DNA of 64,000 bases, taken from contig NC_034015.1 of the NCBI RefSeq assembly GCF_000346465.2, positions 18,833,510 through 18,897,509 on the forward strand, in the 5' to 3' direction. The translations under genes and the position numbers were made by a program. The notes under the pieces are model-generated. The model was not told where the DNA came from and searched no databases. It worked only from the letters and a program-made list of their open reading frames with translations. Position 1 is the first letter of the stretch. Each line of letters opens with the position of its first letter. Source of the stretch: Prunus persica (taxonomy: Eukaryota; Streptophyta; Magnoliopsida; Rosales; Rosaceae). This document shows positions 20,531 to 32,614 of this stretch, in pieces.

Positions 20531-22081
20531 TTAACCAATTCTCAACATAATTCCAAGCAGTAAAACTAAATGAGAGGTTCCTATACAATACATAGATAAT
20601 ATTATTGTATAATGTATTTTGGACTCATGTATATCATGGATGATGCATAATAATGCACACAGTATATCTGGCAGTGGCAGTTTGCAGAGTACCAAAGCAA
20701 ATTGTAAGCATGGAGCAGCTGCAGTGCATCAAATTAAGATCCAGACGAATGTGGAGAGGATCCAACCCAGAGATAGCTGGTACGTGGTCCTATCCTAAGT
20801 ACGTATTTCCTCCACATGCATTTGTTTAAATCCTTCTATTATTCATTAGTTTCCGGGGTATATTATGCATGGTTGTTGAGAAACATTACGTACCCATTAA
20901 GCCATTAACCCTAATTAAATACAACACTATATATATATATATATTGGATTTGGTTGGTCGCAGTTTTTCTAATTTTTATAATCTACGACAGTTTATAGCT
21001 ATTAACTTCCCAGAAGTTCTCTTATGTGGACGTCCGGATGTCCGGATGAGATAATAACCATTTGTTGGTTAGTTGTTTTCCTTGTTTGGCTAAAAATCTT
21101 CCAGTTATTTCAATTTTGGTTTTGTTACTTTTGAGAAAAGCAATTGAGAGGTGATGTACTGAAAGTCAATGATAGGGGCCAATGGTGCCCCATACCATAC
21201 CAAGAATATATAGCTTTGATCTGCAACTTTTTATTTTCTCCTATAGGGTGTAAAAGTTTGTTGGGATATATGCTATAATGTCTGATCCTGCAATGTATTG
21301 ACTTCTTAGATTCCTTCTGAGTGGCCCCCTCCTTGTCTCCCAAGCCTCAAGACCTGTTCAAAATTTTCAATCCTCTCATCTCATTTTTCTGCAACATTAA
21401 GATCATTCTTAAGATTTGGCCTTGTCTTCCTGTTCATGCATATGGCAATGAGTTCAATGACCAACTCAATAATGAGTTGGCTTTACACCCAAAAAAAAAA
21501 AAAAAAAAAGAAAGGGAAAAGGAACCAGCAAAAGCTATGAATATTTCTTCTGTTGCAGACAATAATTAAATGGCCAAAAAGCTCTGAGTTCTTAATCATT
21601 TCTAACCCTTTGAGTTTAAAGCGGGTGTAATTTTACCTGTGGACACACACGCATAGGTTTGTTGAGGCCATGTGCCAAGCCAGTGGAAAAGCACCAGCTT
21701 TCACTTTCTCTGTTCTCAAGCAGAGAAGATTATTGGTGTTTTACTTTTTTCACACTCTCTCTTCTCTTTTTAATCTGCTTTTTTAGCAAGTACTTATAGT
21801 TTAAGCGTGTGAATGTGACAATTAACAGAGAAAAGTGCTCCCAAAGTCTTGCGCACAAGACAGTAGTTTGGTTACACATTTGGATTTGGATTTGGATATC
21901 ATGTCATTTCTTGTCTAATAATTCTTCCATTGCTGTCAAACTAGTCTTTTCTTTACTTACAGATAAAAAACTAAAAAAAACACTTAACTTTAGAGATTAA
22001 CAGATAACACAAACAATCACTTCTTGAAGACACTTTGCTCATAATTTTTTGTTGACTGATAAAAAAAAAAAATTAAGAAAA
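20531..22081. other. Intergenic, 3' side of BIG GRAIN 1-like gene
   Basis: Contains an (AT)n run near 20928-20942 and a poly-A run at about 21490-21510. Open frames here (20869-21054, 21125-21343, 21321-21569, 21809-22000) are low-complexity and not gene-like. The right end includes the 3' UTR of the leftward gene. Confidence 0.45.
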
Positions 22082-23173
22082 TTACAAAATCAAGCCTTGG
22101 GCAATGGCTTGATTAGTTCTGAAATTAGTAGTTTCATACACTGGAAGTTCTTCCCTGTACCTTCCAATCCCAACTGGGTGATCAAGCTCAAAAAGATCAG
22201 AACTTGAATAGCTCTCAGCATCATGATCACTTTCTTCATCATCACCATCATCACAAAACCCTCTAGCAAAATTTTGACCTACTGTGGTCAAGTCTTCCTT
22301 CAACAAAGTAGCTCTTGCAAATTTTTGATACGAGGGTTTTGGCATTAAACTTGGGTCTTCTTCATAAACACATTTGTGGTGGCTTGAAGGTTGGGAATCC
22401 TCCTCACCAAGAATCACACTCACTGGGTAAAATCTCACAGACCTTTTGGTGCCATTGCTTAGTTTTTTGGCTCTTGAAGATGGCTTGCTCAAGCAAGACC
22501 TTGAGAAAGTGGAAGCAGACGAAGAAGAGCAAGAAACAGACTTTGAAACATGTTCTGAGGTCGTCACATCCTCCACAGCTCCAACGTAACACATCTTGGC
22601 CTTCTTGACGTTCCCAGAATTGAAAATTGAGTTGATGAAGCTGGCAATTCGACCTCCCGGAGAAATGGGTTGCTTCACCTTCTTCAACTCGCCATAGATT
22701 TTCAAAGCCCTGAGCTTAGTCTTTGTAAACCCACCACCTCCGCCATTCTCATGCTTTGGCTTCTCCTGAAATTGCATGTACTTCTCGGAGTGAGCAGAGG
22801 CCGCTACCGGCTTCGGCTTTGTTCTTGGCTTGTAGCTTGAATCTGTTTCAGAGGACGAAAATGCAGCTCCTGAGCTCGACTCTGAGGAGCTCGAAGCCGA
22901 AGTCGAGAGCATGGAGCTTTGAACAGTCTGCTTCTCAACCCAATTCTCAATCATAATAGCTCGACGAAGATTGGTTCTGTCGCTGCCTCCCTTAGCAGAA
23001 CTGCTCTGTTTCTTCATCACGGTTGATTCTCTGACATAACCAGGATCTCCATCTCCACCGTTCGATTCATCGATCGAGCGGTAAATGGAGTCGAGAAGAG
23101 AAGAAGAGAAAGATGGGTTTCTTCTTCTCCTTGGAAATGTGTCTTCCTTGAGCGACTTCTCCCTCACATACAT
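22082..23173 (-). CDS. BIG GRAIN 1-like protein
   Basis: Intronless, 363 residues. The frame is open far upstream, but the ATG at 23173 (MYVREKSLKEDTFPRRRRNP) starts where family-like sequence starts; the extension upstream is low-complexity and lies beyond a TATA box. Features typical of plant BIG GRAIN 1 proteins are the SLLDSIYRSIDE motif near the start, a Ser-rich middle, FTKTKLRALKIYGELKKVKQ followed by PISPGGRIASFINSIFNSGN, and KRSVRFYPVSVI. Rice BG1 is a plasma-membrane-associated positive regulator of auxin response and transport that increases grain size; the function of eudicot members is less defined. There is no signal peptide or clear membrane segment. Confidence 0.88.
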   Translation of the reverse strand: MYVREKSLKEDTFPRRRRNPSFSSSLLDSIYRSIDESNGGDGDPGYVRESTVMKKQSSSAKGGSDRTNLRRAIMIENWVEKQTVQSSMLSTSASSSSESSSGAAFSSSETDSSYKPRTKPKPVAASAHSEKYMQFQEKPKHENGGGGGFTKTKLRALKIYGELKKVKQPISPGGRIASFINSIFNSGNVKKAKMCYVGAVEDVTTSEHVSKSVSCSSSSASTFSRSCLSKPSSRAKKLSNGTKRSVRFYPVSVILGEEDSQPSSHHKCVYEEDPSLMPKPSYQKFARATLLKEDLTTVGQNFARGFCDDGDDEESDHDAESYSSSDLFELDHPVGIGRYREELPVYETTNFRTNQAIAQGLIL

Positions 23174-23223
23174 CTTTCTTTTTGGGTTGCAGAAAACACA
23201 AAATCTACCGAGCAAAAACAGAG

Positions 23224-23231
23224 TATTTATA
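23224..23231 (-). promoter_or_regulatory. TATA box of BIG GRAIN 1-like gene
   Basis: TATAAATA on the minus strand, 50 bp upstream of the ATG at 23173, would place transcription start only about 20-25 bp before the ATG. This supports the chosen start over upstream in-frame codons. A longer transcript from another promoter cannot be excluded. Confidence 0.55.
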
Positions 23232-23239
23232 GGGAGAAA

Positions 23240-25195
23240 AACAGAGAGGGAACAGAGGACAGTGAGATATAGTTTAAGAGTGGGAAAGAGGGTGTGGAGC
23301 TGTAGTGTCTGCTTAGAGAATGTCAAAAGCTGCAAAGAGACATTAATAGAATGCAAGTAGATCATGTGAAAGAACAAACAAAGTGAAGAAGGAAAAAAAA
23401 AAAACAGGCAGAGATTACAAGTTTCCCTCTGTTCCTTCTTTTTTCTTTCTTTTTTAGGGTTTTGTTTTTCACATGGGTTTTGGTTTTGTAGTAAGATTTG
23501 TGTACAACAAAGAACAACAATGAGATTGGAAAGTGAGAGTGGGAAGAAGGATAGAGACACAGGGAAAGTGGAGGATTTGAGAATAATTTAAAACAAGGGC
23601 CGTGCGTGCGGGTGAATTATGGTTTTTTTAGGTCTTCCAGGTTGGCGTTTTATTTTTATTTTTTTTCTTTCTGGTTTTACACGTTACTGTTAAATCCTTT
23701 TTTTTCAGAATAATTTTTGTGTGTTTGGTGGCAACTTGCAAGTGGTAACTTTATTGATTCTTTCTTTTGTATGGTAATGACCAATGAGTGGAATACTGGT
23801 TTTCCCTTTCTTTCTTTTTTCTTTTTTTTCGTGGTCTGGAAGATTGGTCTCACGGCCCAATCTGAAATTACATTAATTATGGACAATTATATTCAACTAC
23901 ATGTAAGTTTTTATTTATTATTTTTTTGTAATCATAATAAAATTAACAAATATTGAGGGAATGACACTCTTGTTTTAGAGAAGTACGATAATTGTATTCA
24001 TAAATCGCGCACAAAGACCATTAATCACTAAGGCCATAACAAATACATATATAACCCACACTGTTAATTCAAATAAAGAAGAAGACACTGGCAACAAGCG
24101 CACAAGATGTATCTCTACTAATATCTACATAAGGCTAGATAAATTTCAGCATAAAATCTAGTAGATTGAACAACTCAAGAAACTGAGAGCAAATAAAAGT
24201 CACTCAACCACCTAATTATCACTAAGACAAATAAGAGTATTGAAAGAGAGTAGATCCACGCAAAACATTGTTGTAGATATGCTACACATGAACTCCGATC
24301 TTAAAAATATACAACCAAAGCAAAATAGCAACCACCGAATGAAAGGGGAGGGGATATGGAGGGAGGAAGGATAGTGACCTTCCCTCCCCAAGGATGACAT
24401 CAGTGGCTAGAGTTCTTTCTAACTTAGGAAATGACACTCTTAACAATATTCACTCTTACACACCTACGCATCCCTTCTTTCACCAATATTAACAATGATC
24501 ACAAATTCGGATTTTGATAAATGATCAACATAATACCAATAATGATTGTAAATTTTAAATAAGCATAATGCCACATTAATAGATTAGCACAAGAAGATTG
24601 TAAGTATTATTTTTCATTAATGAGAAACTAAAATAGAAAAATCATATCAATTTATCTCACTACAAAACACAAGATGTTCTCTCACTCTATAAAAAAACAC
24701 AAATATATATTGTGAGGAGATATTTTAGGGTGACCTCAGAAAAACACTTAGCAATAGAATAAGCAGAGTTAGTATAAATTAACACACTAATTTTACATTT
24801 CCTAATTCAAGATTTTTTGTTGTTGATGTATTTGTTGTAGCTCCGATGCACAGCTAAGTTATTTTGAATGAAGGCATTAAGTTTTCATCATTTCTAGACT
24901 CGATGAGCAGTTATTTCAGATAAAAAATTGGGAGCTTCACTAATATACTTAAAATAAGGGTTGAAATTATATAAAAAAATCCACATTGAATGCACTTTAG
25001 AAACACACCCAAAACTCATTTACTACATAAGAAATTGGTGTTTAAGTTTCTATAAATTACGTGATTGCCATTGATCAACTTAAAAAAGAAGTCAAACACA
25101 AAAAATTTAAATAGCACCCAAAACAGACCCAGCCCAATTTTATAAAAAAAAAACCCCAAACAATTAATTACAAACAAAACGTCTAGAAAATCATA
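23240..25195. other. Intergenic, no gene recognised
   Basis: Upstream region of the BIG GRAIN 1-like gene (A- and T-rich runs near 23390-23460 and 23800-23830), followed by AT-rich DNA. Small open frames show no family features. Confidence 0.45.
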
Positions 25196-25205
25196 GCTTC
25201 ATTAA

Positions 25206-25870
25206 TGTGTCATGTTGATTAATGACTGTAATATTCCACACCTTTACTGTCATGTTGATTAATGACTGTAATATTCCACACCTATACTGTCATGTTGATT
25301 AATGGTTGTGACGTTCCAATCTAGGGTAATAACACTGCTATTTTCTTATGACATCCTATTTCAAATGCATGTATACCCCTGTAATGTTCCAGTCTAGGGT
25401 AATAACACTTCTAGTTTCCTATGACATCCTATTTCTAACGCATGTATACCTTTGTAATGTTTCAGTCTAGGGTAATAACATTGCTAGTTTACTGTCATGT
25501 TGATTAATGGTTGTAATTTTCCAGTCTAGGGTAATAACATTGCTAGTTTACTCTTATGTTGATTAATTGCTGTAATGTTCCAATCTAGGGTAATAACACT
25601 GCTAGTTTTCTATGAAATCCTATTTCTAATGCATGTCTACCCCCTGTAATGTTCCAGTCTAGAGTAATAACACTGCTAGTTTCCTATGCAATCATATTTC
25701 TAATGCATGTATACCCCTGTAATATTCCAGTCTAGGGTAATAACACTGCTAGTTTCATATGACATCTATTTCTAATGCATTTCTACCCCTGTAATGTTTC
25801 AATCTAGGGTAATAACACTGCTAATTTACTATCATGTTGATTAATGCTTGTCATGTTGCTATTTCTAATA
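25206..25870. repeat. Modular minisatellite with alternating unit lengths
   Basis: About eleven units built from three modules: A, (C)TGTCATGTTGATTAATG; B, TGTAATGTTCCAGTCTAGGG then TAATAACACTGCTAG; and C, TATGACATCCTATTTCTAA then GCATGTATACCCC. Units occur as A+short B (about 40 bp), A+B (about 59 bp), B+C (about 74 bp) and A+B+C (about 92 bp). Divergence between copies is low to moderate. Confidence 0.85.
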
Positions 25871-25937
25871 CATATCCAACAAAGAAAAGATGAAGAAAGA
25901 ACAAACCAGACTAACTCAAAACAAGTTGAGCCCAAAT

Positions 25938-26056
25938 TGTTAATACTATTATGTCATAGAAGTATGTTGTTAATACTCTGTAATAGAAGTACATTGTTAA
26001 TACTCTGTAATAGAAGTACATTGTTAATACTCTGTCATAGAAGTACATTGTCAAAC
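25938..26056. repeat. Tandem repeat, ~28-bp unit, four copies
   Basis: The unit is GTTAATACTCTGTAATAGAA followed by GTACATT, with small changes between copies (GTCATAG in the first and last). Confidence 0.85.
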
Positions 26057-27739
26057 AAAAATAAGATCCATAACTGAAATAGTAATAAAAGATAAATCGA
26101 TCATCAAATCTTAAAATACATTTCGAAAATCAACTAAAATCCGAAGAGAAACACATAATTAAAGCAAAAGATCAAAAATCTCAAGTCTAAACCAAACAAC
26201 GACAATAATGATGACAACGACGACGACAACGTGGCGAAGAGGAGTAGAGCTCGAAGATGAGGAGTAGAGCTAATAGCATTTGATCAAGGTTCGTTCGAGG
26301 TCTTGAACAATCCCAAAAAAAAAAATCAATAAAAGCACGATTTTAGAACAATAAATCGAAGGTGAAATATTGAAAATTGTAGATTAAAGATGAATAATAT
26401 AGTTGGACTTGAGACTGAGCTTCAATGGAAGCTCCTCTTGCTCCAACACCAGAGAAAGCACCAACAAGAAAAGAGAAAATAAATCTGATTTGGTTTTCTG
26501 GTAAATTTGGTTTTTTTGCCACATTTCGTTTTTTGGCAAATTTGGGTTTTTGGCAGATCTATGTAGATCTGTTTTTTTGACAGATCTTGGCAGATCTGAT
26601 TTTTCTCTCTCAAATCCATAATACAAGGGTAATATAGGTATTTAACACACAAATAAACTAAAAAATAGCTATTAAATTGAAAAAATTAACAGCTGTCAAT
26701 TTTTGGATTTTTTTTTTTTTGGTTTGTTTATAGTTTTTAAATAGTATAAGATTTCTTTATAAGACTATGTCTAAGATTGGGTATATAACTAAATTTCTAT
26801 AAAAAAAATTTATTTCAAAGCTATTTAGTTCTAGCCAATATCTCAAGATTATTTAGTCAGTAAACAATTTAAGAAGGAAGGTTCATTTTAGGAAAGATGG
26901 TAGGGTGAAAAGCTTGCCAAATTATCTACCTTCTATATAAGCTACCTCCTCACATAGTTCACATGATATGTCACGTTGTTTGAGTGACACACACACATAT
27001 CCATAAGAATTTGGGGTATTCATTTACAGTTAGAAAATCATGGTTAGAGTATTTATTTTTACTACCTTGTTGCATTAATACCATAAATTGCTTTTGATCT
27101 GCATAATTATAGTGCTTTGTATGAGAAATTTAGATGCTTTAACCAGTTTCACTTTCTTTTGATGGTAACGAACGACTAATGGGTGAAATTTTGGTTTCTC
27201 ATTAAAATGTGATTTAAGTGTAATTAAAATATTTTAAAGTTATTTTTAACATTTTTAATGAAAATACAGATGATGAAGATATGAATAAATCTTATTAGGC
27301 TTTAATAATACTTGATGTCATTAAAGTTCCTAATAACATTACAGAAATGTTACATTCTTAATATAACAAAAATGTCAGCTGATAATTGGAATATACTATT
27401 TCATCATTGATTTCAGTACTTTCTTTGTTGGGATTCAAATTAGAAAATCTAGATAAAAACAAACCCTCTATTTTTTTCAGTCAAAAGGAATAGCCTCATT
27501 AAAATTGGAAACCAAAAAACATACACTCCAGAATAACTGGCTCCAATATATGCATCAATATGGGTCGTTAAATATGAACCAAGATTGAACAAAATAACAA
27601 TGAAAAATGAAATCTCATTAGTGACTCTTGAATCTATTTAGTTCTCACCAATATCTCAAAATCTCAATCTTTCCCAAATAATCTCACTAGTATTTAATAA
27701 GCAATATTTGCGGTAAACTTAAAAAATAATATGTAGATG
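26057..27739. other. Intergenic, no gene recognised
   Basis: AT-rich. A short region at 26500-26600 has local direct repeats (TTTTTTGGCAAATTTGG, GGCAGATCT three times). Two overlapping minus frames at 26384-26652 are produced by these repeats and are not called. Confidence 0.4.
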
Positions 27740-27842
27740 AGGAAGGGGCTTGTAGCTTAAGTTATTAATAATATTTACCGTTTTATTTAAGGTCCTAGGT
27801 TCGATATCCTCTTCCTCCAATATCGTTTGTATAAAAAAATAG
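27740..27842 (+). mobile_element. tRNA-derived SINE-like insertion
   Basis: GTAGCTTAAGTTATTAA (A-box-like, near 27752) and GGTCCTAGGTTCGATATCC (27791-27809), a near-consensus pol III B box, are followed by a pyrimidine-rich stretch and ATAAAAAAATAG. The A box is degenerate, so it is not a functional tRNA gene. Confidence 0.55.
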
Positions 27843-28527
27843 TATGAAAATTTGTCAACTAGTCTCCATTTTATATATGCTACATCCTCATATAATTAAC
27901 ATGATATGACACAGCTTCTTTGAGTGACACTAGACCCGCAATACGTATAACCGTATGAAATTTGCTTGTTCATTTTAGTGTCAGAAATTTGGCACATTGC
28001 TGCTTTAACCAATTTACTTTGACCACCAACATTTTCACAGTATATAAGAAAAATGAACCGGGCAGAAAAAGCTTTGCAAAATCCTTCCGGTTACCAAAAA
28101 ACGCTTCATTTACTTGCAATGCTTTGCCTTTGGAGAGTGGCGGGCAAAGGCAAAGCAAAGGATAGAAGAGAACATATCCTTGATCTGGTATTGACATACA
28201 CATCTTTTAATTTCGATTTCGCATGAACTGAAATTCAGATACAACTGATGCTCTTCATCCACCAATAAACATAGTAAATAACAAAAATTAAGACTATAAC
28301 CCCCACCCCCCCAACCAATCCCATACGAATTCTTTTGGATCATGAACATAGGAAACTTTGTGCTCATTCATCCCTCTGAACATCACGAGGTGCCGGCGGT
28401 GGCACACCCATTCAGATATCTATAGACAAGGGCTTTACCAGTATGGAAAAACCAGAAAGGAAAACAATCCAAGAAAGCAACACCTCCAGACTCTGGAAAG
28501 CAACAGTGGCCGCCCAATTTTTTTCGA

Positions 28528-31500
28528 TCACAAGTACTGTTCATGTATCCTGGCCCGATTCTCTTCCCACCACAATCTGGCATGCATCTCCCCAAATTTT
28601 TCTCGGCTGCACCAAATGTATTTGGAAATAAGCCAAGGTTCATGCCAAGTCGATATAATTGCAAATCATGACAATAAGCAAACGAGAGAGAAAATTTCAT
28701 TTCCAGAGTCAAAAAGATTAGACATATACCACCAAACATCAAAAGAACTAGTGGAAGCAAAATAATTGCAGTAATATTGATGTCACAAAGTTGATTATAT
28801 TACTGGCAGTTGAAGTCATAATTTTCAACAACTCGAACGAACCGCAAGTGAGCTATTATTCCATGTGGGACCCACTGCAACAGTCAGTCGACTTGACAAA
28901 TGACAATCAATCACTAATATGGCCTAGCGTTTTCATAAAGACTCCTGTTATGAAGACTTAGCATAAGGTCAACAATCAGCAGCAGGATGTTCACTTGATA
29001 GGCCACAATAATGGTACCCAAATTTTGAGAGGCCCAGTTCAAATCAAATAAACAATCCAATTTTGATGAAACTACAAGGATCCATTGGTCGAATTATGGT
29101 CATTATTGGGGTAAAAAAAACTGATCAAACAGTCCTATGGAAGAGTCACTGTCTAGACAACAAAGTTGCTAGGCCCTCTCTAACCATTCCGACTCTTTTA
29201 GCTAGCTGCAATATAATCTAACAATAATACGACTCAATTTCACACTTGTAAATGGTTCAAGCACATTCTCCAAGTTGTGAATTTAAGTAAGCCATGTGAG
29301 CGTAGATCTATTAAAATCATGTTTGTCTGAAAGATTAAAGAACCTTAACCAAGCCAGACCAAAAAATAAAAAGAACGGTAGCCACATATATGCAGCACTT
29401 CTTGTTAAGAACATTACCTGAATCTGACTCGTCTAAGCTCCCGTTTGCCCCCTGGTAGTGCTCTAATTGTGATGTAAACCCCTGGCTCATCCTGTTCAAC
29501 CCATTCAGTCTCCAGATCGCTAGCGTTGCTGATAGATAGCTCTCCTGAGCGATCTGCCTCCCTTGATGAACTACTTCTGATAGAAGCATCCATGGACGAT
29601 GTCTCAGTCTTGGTCCCACTTATGCTGGAGAGTTTTGGCGTGGAATTGATACCACCTGAATCATAGTAATGGCGGGACTGCATTGGGTGATGATCAAGTG
29701 AATCTGAGGATGAGTAGCTCATAGCCATCCCCGTTGGACGGTACAAGTTGCGAGGTAGGCGTTCTCTAGTTAGTGGTGGAGTTACAGGGCTGGCTTCCGC
29801 AGATTCCATCTTTGAACTCTGTAACAGGAGGGGAAAATGACACCAATCACATCAAAGAATAAATGAAGAAAACAACACAACTTACATATTGTACTCGTTA
29901 GTCATAATACTCTATTAAGTATTAGGCCTCAAGATGGTGATTGCATTAAAGGTTTTTCTGAAATATCATTTACCAAAGCTGAATTCGAATTGGCATCACT
30001 ACGATCAGTTACAGAAAAATTGAGATCAGCAACCTACATGAGTGTATTGCCATCAGATGCGAATAGAACAACACAGAATCGCCAATGCAATTGAATTTCT
30101 ATAAGCCAGCTTGGGGCTTACCTCATCTTCAGATCTTGGTGGGGTTGGAAGCGGGAAAGCCTGCCGGTTAAACCTTTGAACATTGTAAAGTTCCATGACC
30201 CTATCATAGTTCTCAGCCCACCACCTCTGAGCTTGCCATTTGTTAAAAATCTCTCGACTAGTCAAAGAAAATAAAAACATGAATTAAGAATCCCTGATGT
30301 CACCAAGTTACTGCATAAGGAATGAGAACAACAGGGCATGCAGCAAGCACACAGAACAGTGTAGTAAACATTTGTTTTGCAGAAATTGCAATGTGTCATG
30401 ATTCATGGTTTAGGCAATAATTAACATTTTAGTATATTGTTAGATACGTTAGGCCACTTTGAATTGGGCGCGCAACACCTTTTGACAAAGTGGGATCCTT
30501 GTGCAAAAAGAAAGCAAAACTAGCATTCGGTGCAAGGAATAAATTAAAGTGGTCGTGAAAAAAAGGTCGCCTAACTGGCTTTATTAGCATTCAATCAGCA
30601 GTGCCTAACCCATCAAACCTAAGTGCCCTTTTTTTTTTTATCAGCCGATCAAAAGTAGGTGGTGGGTTCATAATAAAGAAATCAATTCATAGACCAACCA
30701 AAACATCAGTTTTAGGTTCAAATAAATTCATTTTGTTTTTTGTCTCGTAGAAAACAAGAAGGCTACTGTGAGTCACTGTATAAAAACCATATGTCCTTGT
30801 TCACATTTTGTCATGTACGTAGTTTTGGATTGACAGTATTTTCTGGTGCTACTAGAAGGTTTAGGGAGACAAAGAAATAGATTATAAGAAGACAAAGCCA
30901 CGGAGAATCAGGCAGGCGTGATAGAATTTTGAAAAAATAAATACAAAGGCCTTCTCCGACACGACGACAACACTCAGTGAAAAAGCTTCCTAACACAATC
31001 AACCGTGGCCCACCACCACTTAAATTGTCACCATTTGCACCTTTGTTTGCTTGCTTTTCATCAGGAGGCGTGATTTTTACTGGGATTAGTAGGCCCCTCC
31101 CCTGGCCCCACCTAAATTCTTCATATTGAAACCAAAGACAGGTATCTAAGGTCATGTTTGGATGCTACATTTATGATATTAATTAATTGCCAAAGGAAAT
31201 TCTCAAAATAATACTCACCCCATAAAATTTTATCGTTTTCATTTTTCAAAATGAAGGTTGTGTGCAAATTTCAACAATAAAAAGTATTTTTGACCCAAAA
31301 AATAAACAACATTTTAAGTAAAAGCCAATCATCCAAACATCACCTAACATACCCAAACATAACAAATATTTTAATATCCCACTGGGACCGACAGCCATCG
31401 TCGGATCAAAATGCAAAGACTAAATCAGACCGTTGACTAACAAGGGAGCTAACCTGAACCGAATGCGCTTGAGATCGTTCCCGCCACGTGGCAGGGAGAC

Positions 31501-32070
31501 GAACGTGATGAGAACTCCGGGCTCCACCTGGGCCACCCACTCCTTGGGCTCGCGCTCTTCGACGAACACGACCGGGTCAACTCGGCGACCGCTTGCCGAG
31601 TTGGGGGTGCCTTCGCCGCTGGAGATCCCCTTGAGCCTCGCCTCCATCTCCTTCCCCCAAGTCCTCGGCGTCGTGGAGCTTGAGCTCCCGGTCCGCCGGT
31701 ACGACCACCTGAACCTGTCCGAGTCAGCATCCGACTCGCCGGTCCCCTTGAGCCGACTCTGAGCAGCCGGACCGGTGCAAGGGGCGCAGTGCCTGTAAGC
31801 TCCCGAGGCCTTCAATGCCATGTCCTTGAGCTGCAAAATTCAAATTCCCCCTTGAGGCTACGACAATTCATGCAAATATATATGTATAATATGTATGAAT
31901 AGGTCAGGGCTTCTGGAGTTTTTGAGCTACAGAACCTGGAAAGTGAGGGATTTAATGGCGGCTTGTTGCTTGTTGTTGGCGGAGGCGGGGGTGTTGGTGG
32001 AGTCGGAGACTTCGGGTTGACTCAGTGAGTCGTCGCCGAGTTTCTTAGGCCGAGCTATGCACGTCAACAT
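28528..32070 (-). CDS. BRX: BREVIS RADIX-like protein (two BRX domains)
   Basis: Five exons: 32070-31936, 31830-31454, 30257-30122, 29818-29418, 28606-28528, all GT..AG and in phase; 375 residues. BRX proteins are plasma-membrane-associated, auxin-responsive regulators of root protophloem that work with AGC kinases. The N-terminus [10 protein letters not shown] has the Cys of the conserved palmitoylation-type motif. The conserved [20 protein letters not shown] segment spans the exon 1/2 junction. Two BRX domains follow, at about residues 142-197 ([20 protein letters not shown] ... [17 protein letters not shown]) and 321-375 ([20 protein letters not shown] ... [19 protein letters not shown], stop). 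Each domain is split by an intron after IRF/VRF at the same place, as expected from an internal duplication. Which of BRX or BRXL1-4 it is cannot be settled here. Confidence 0.94.
31147..31347. mobile_element. ~200-bp MITE in intron 2 of the BRX-like gene
   Basis: Terminal inverted repeats: AAGGTCATGTTTGGATGCTA at the left end (31148) and, on the minus strand, TTAGGTGATGTTTGGATGAT at the right end (ending 31347). No coding capacity. The GTTTGGATG-type ends resemble hAT-like MITEs; I could not fix a target duplication. Confidence 0.6.
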
Positions 32071-32549
32071 TGTGCTCTCTTCTCTTGTTTAGCGAAATTC
32101 GGAGAAAGAGTTGAACGGAATGTGGTTAAGAGTGATGGCGAAACGATGTCGCTTCTGGTTCCGTACGGCTGGAATTCGGAGATTAGGGCCGGGACTGAGG
32201 AAGAGGAAGGGTGGAATGGAAGGATGCGTAGAGAGCGAGGCGCGCGGTACGAGTTGCTGCAACTGTCGCTGCTCTGAGCTCTCTCAGACACGCACCTTAA
32301 ATGCGACCTTAAATTACGCTTCCAGAAAAGAGATTCTCTGAGAAAAATTAAAAAAGATAAAACTTCATGAATAATAATCATAAAATCCGAAATTTGTTTT
32401 ATATAAAAAGAACGGGAATTAAATTAATGAAGAAATAGTTAGATTATAATATATATATAAAAAATCAAAAAGAAAGTAACCAATACCAGAGACTCAGTAT
32501 GATCGGAGTTAATGGCGAATTGGTGATGTCGTAATGACGAGTGAGTAGT

Positions 32550-32556
32550 GAGAGAG

Positions 32557-32612
<56 letters not shown>
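32550..32612. repeat. (GA)n microsatellite upstream of the BRX-like gene
   Basis: About 20 GA dinucleotides and then interrupted GACAGAGA units, roughly 480-540 bp upstream of the ATG. This may be in the promoter or the leader. Confidence 0.8.

Positions 32613-32614
<2 letters not shown>

Noticed and set aside
22082..23560. 492-codon reading for the BIG GRAIN 1-like gene with a longer N-terminus
   Set aside because: The first ~129 residues are low-complexity and lie across a TATA box; family-like sequence begins at the ATG at 23173.
27740..27842. A tRNA gene
   Set aside because: Only the B box is close to consensus; the A box is degenerate and acceptor and anticodon stems do not form, so a SINE-like copy fits better.
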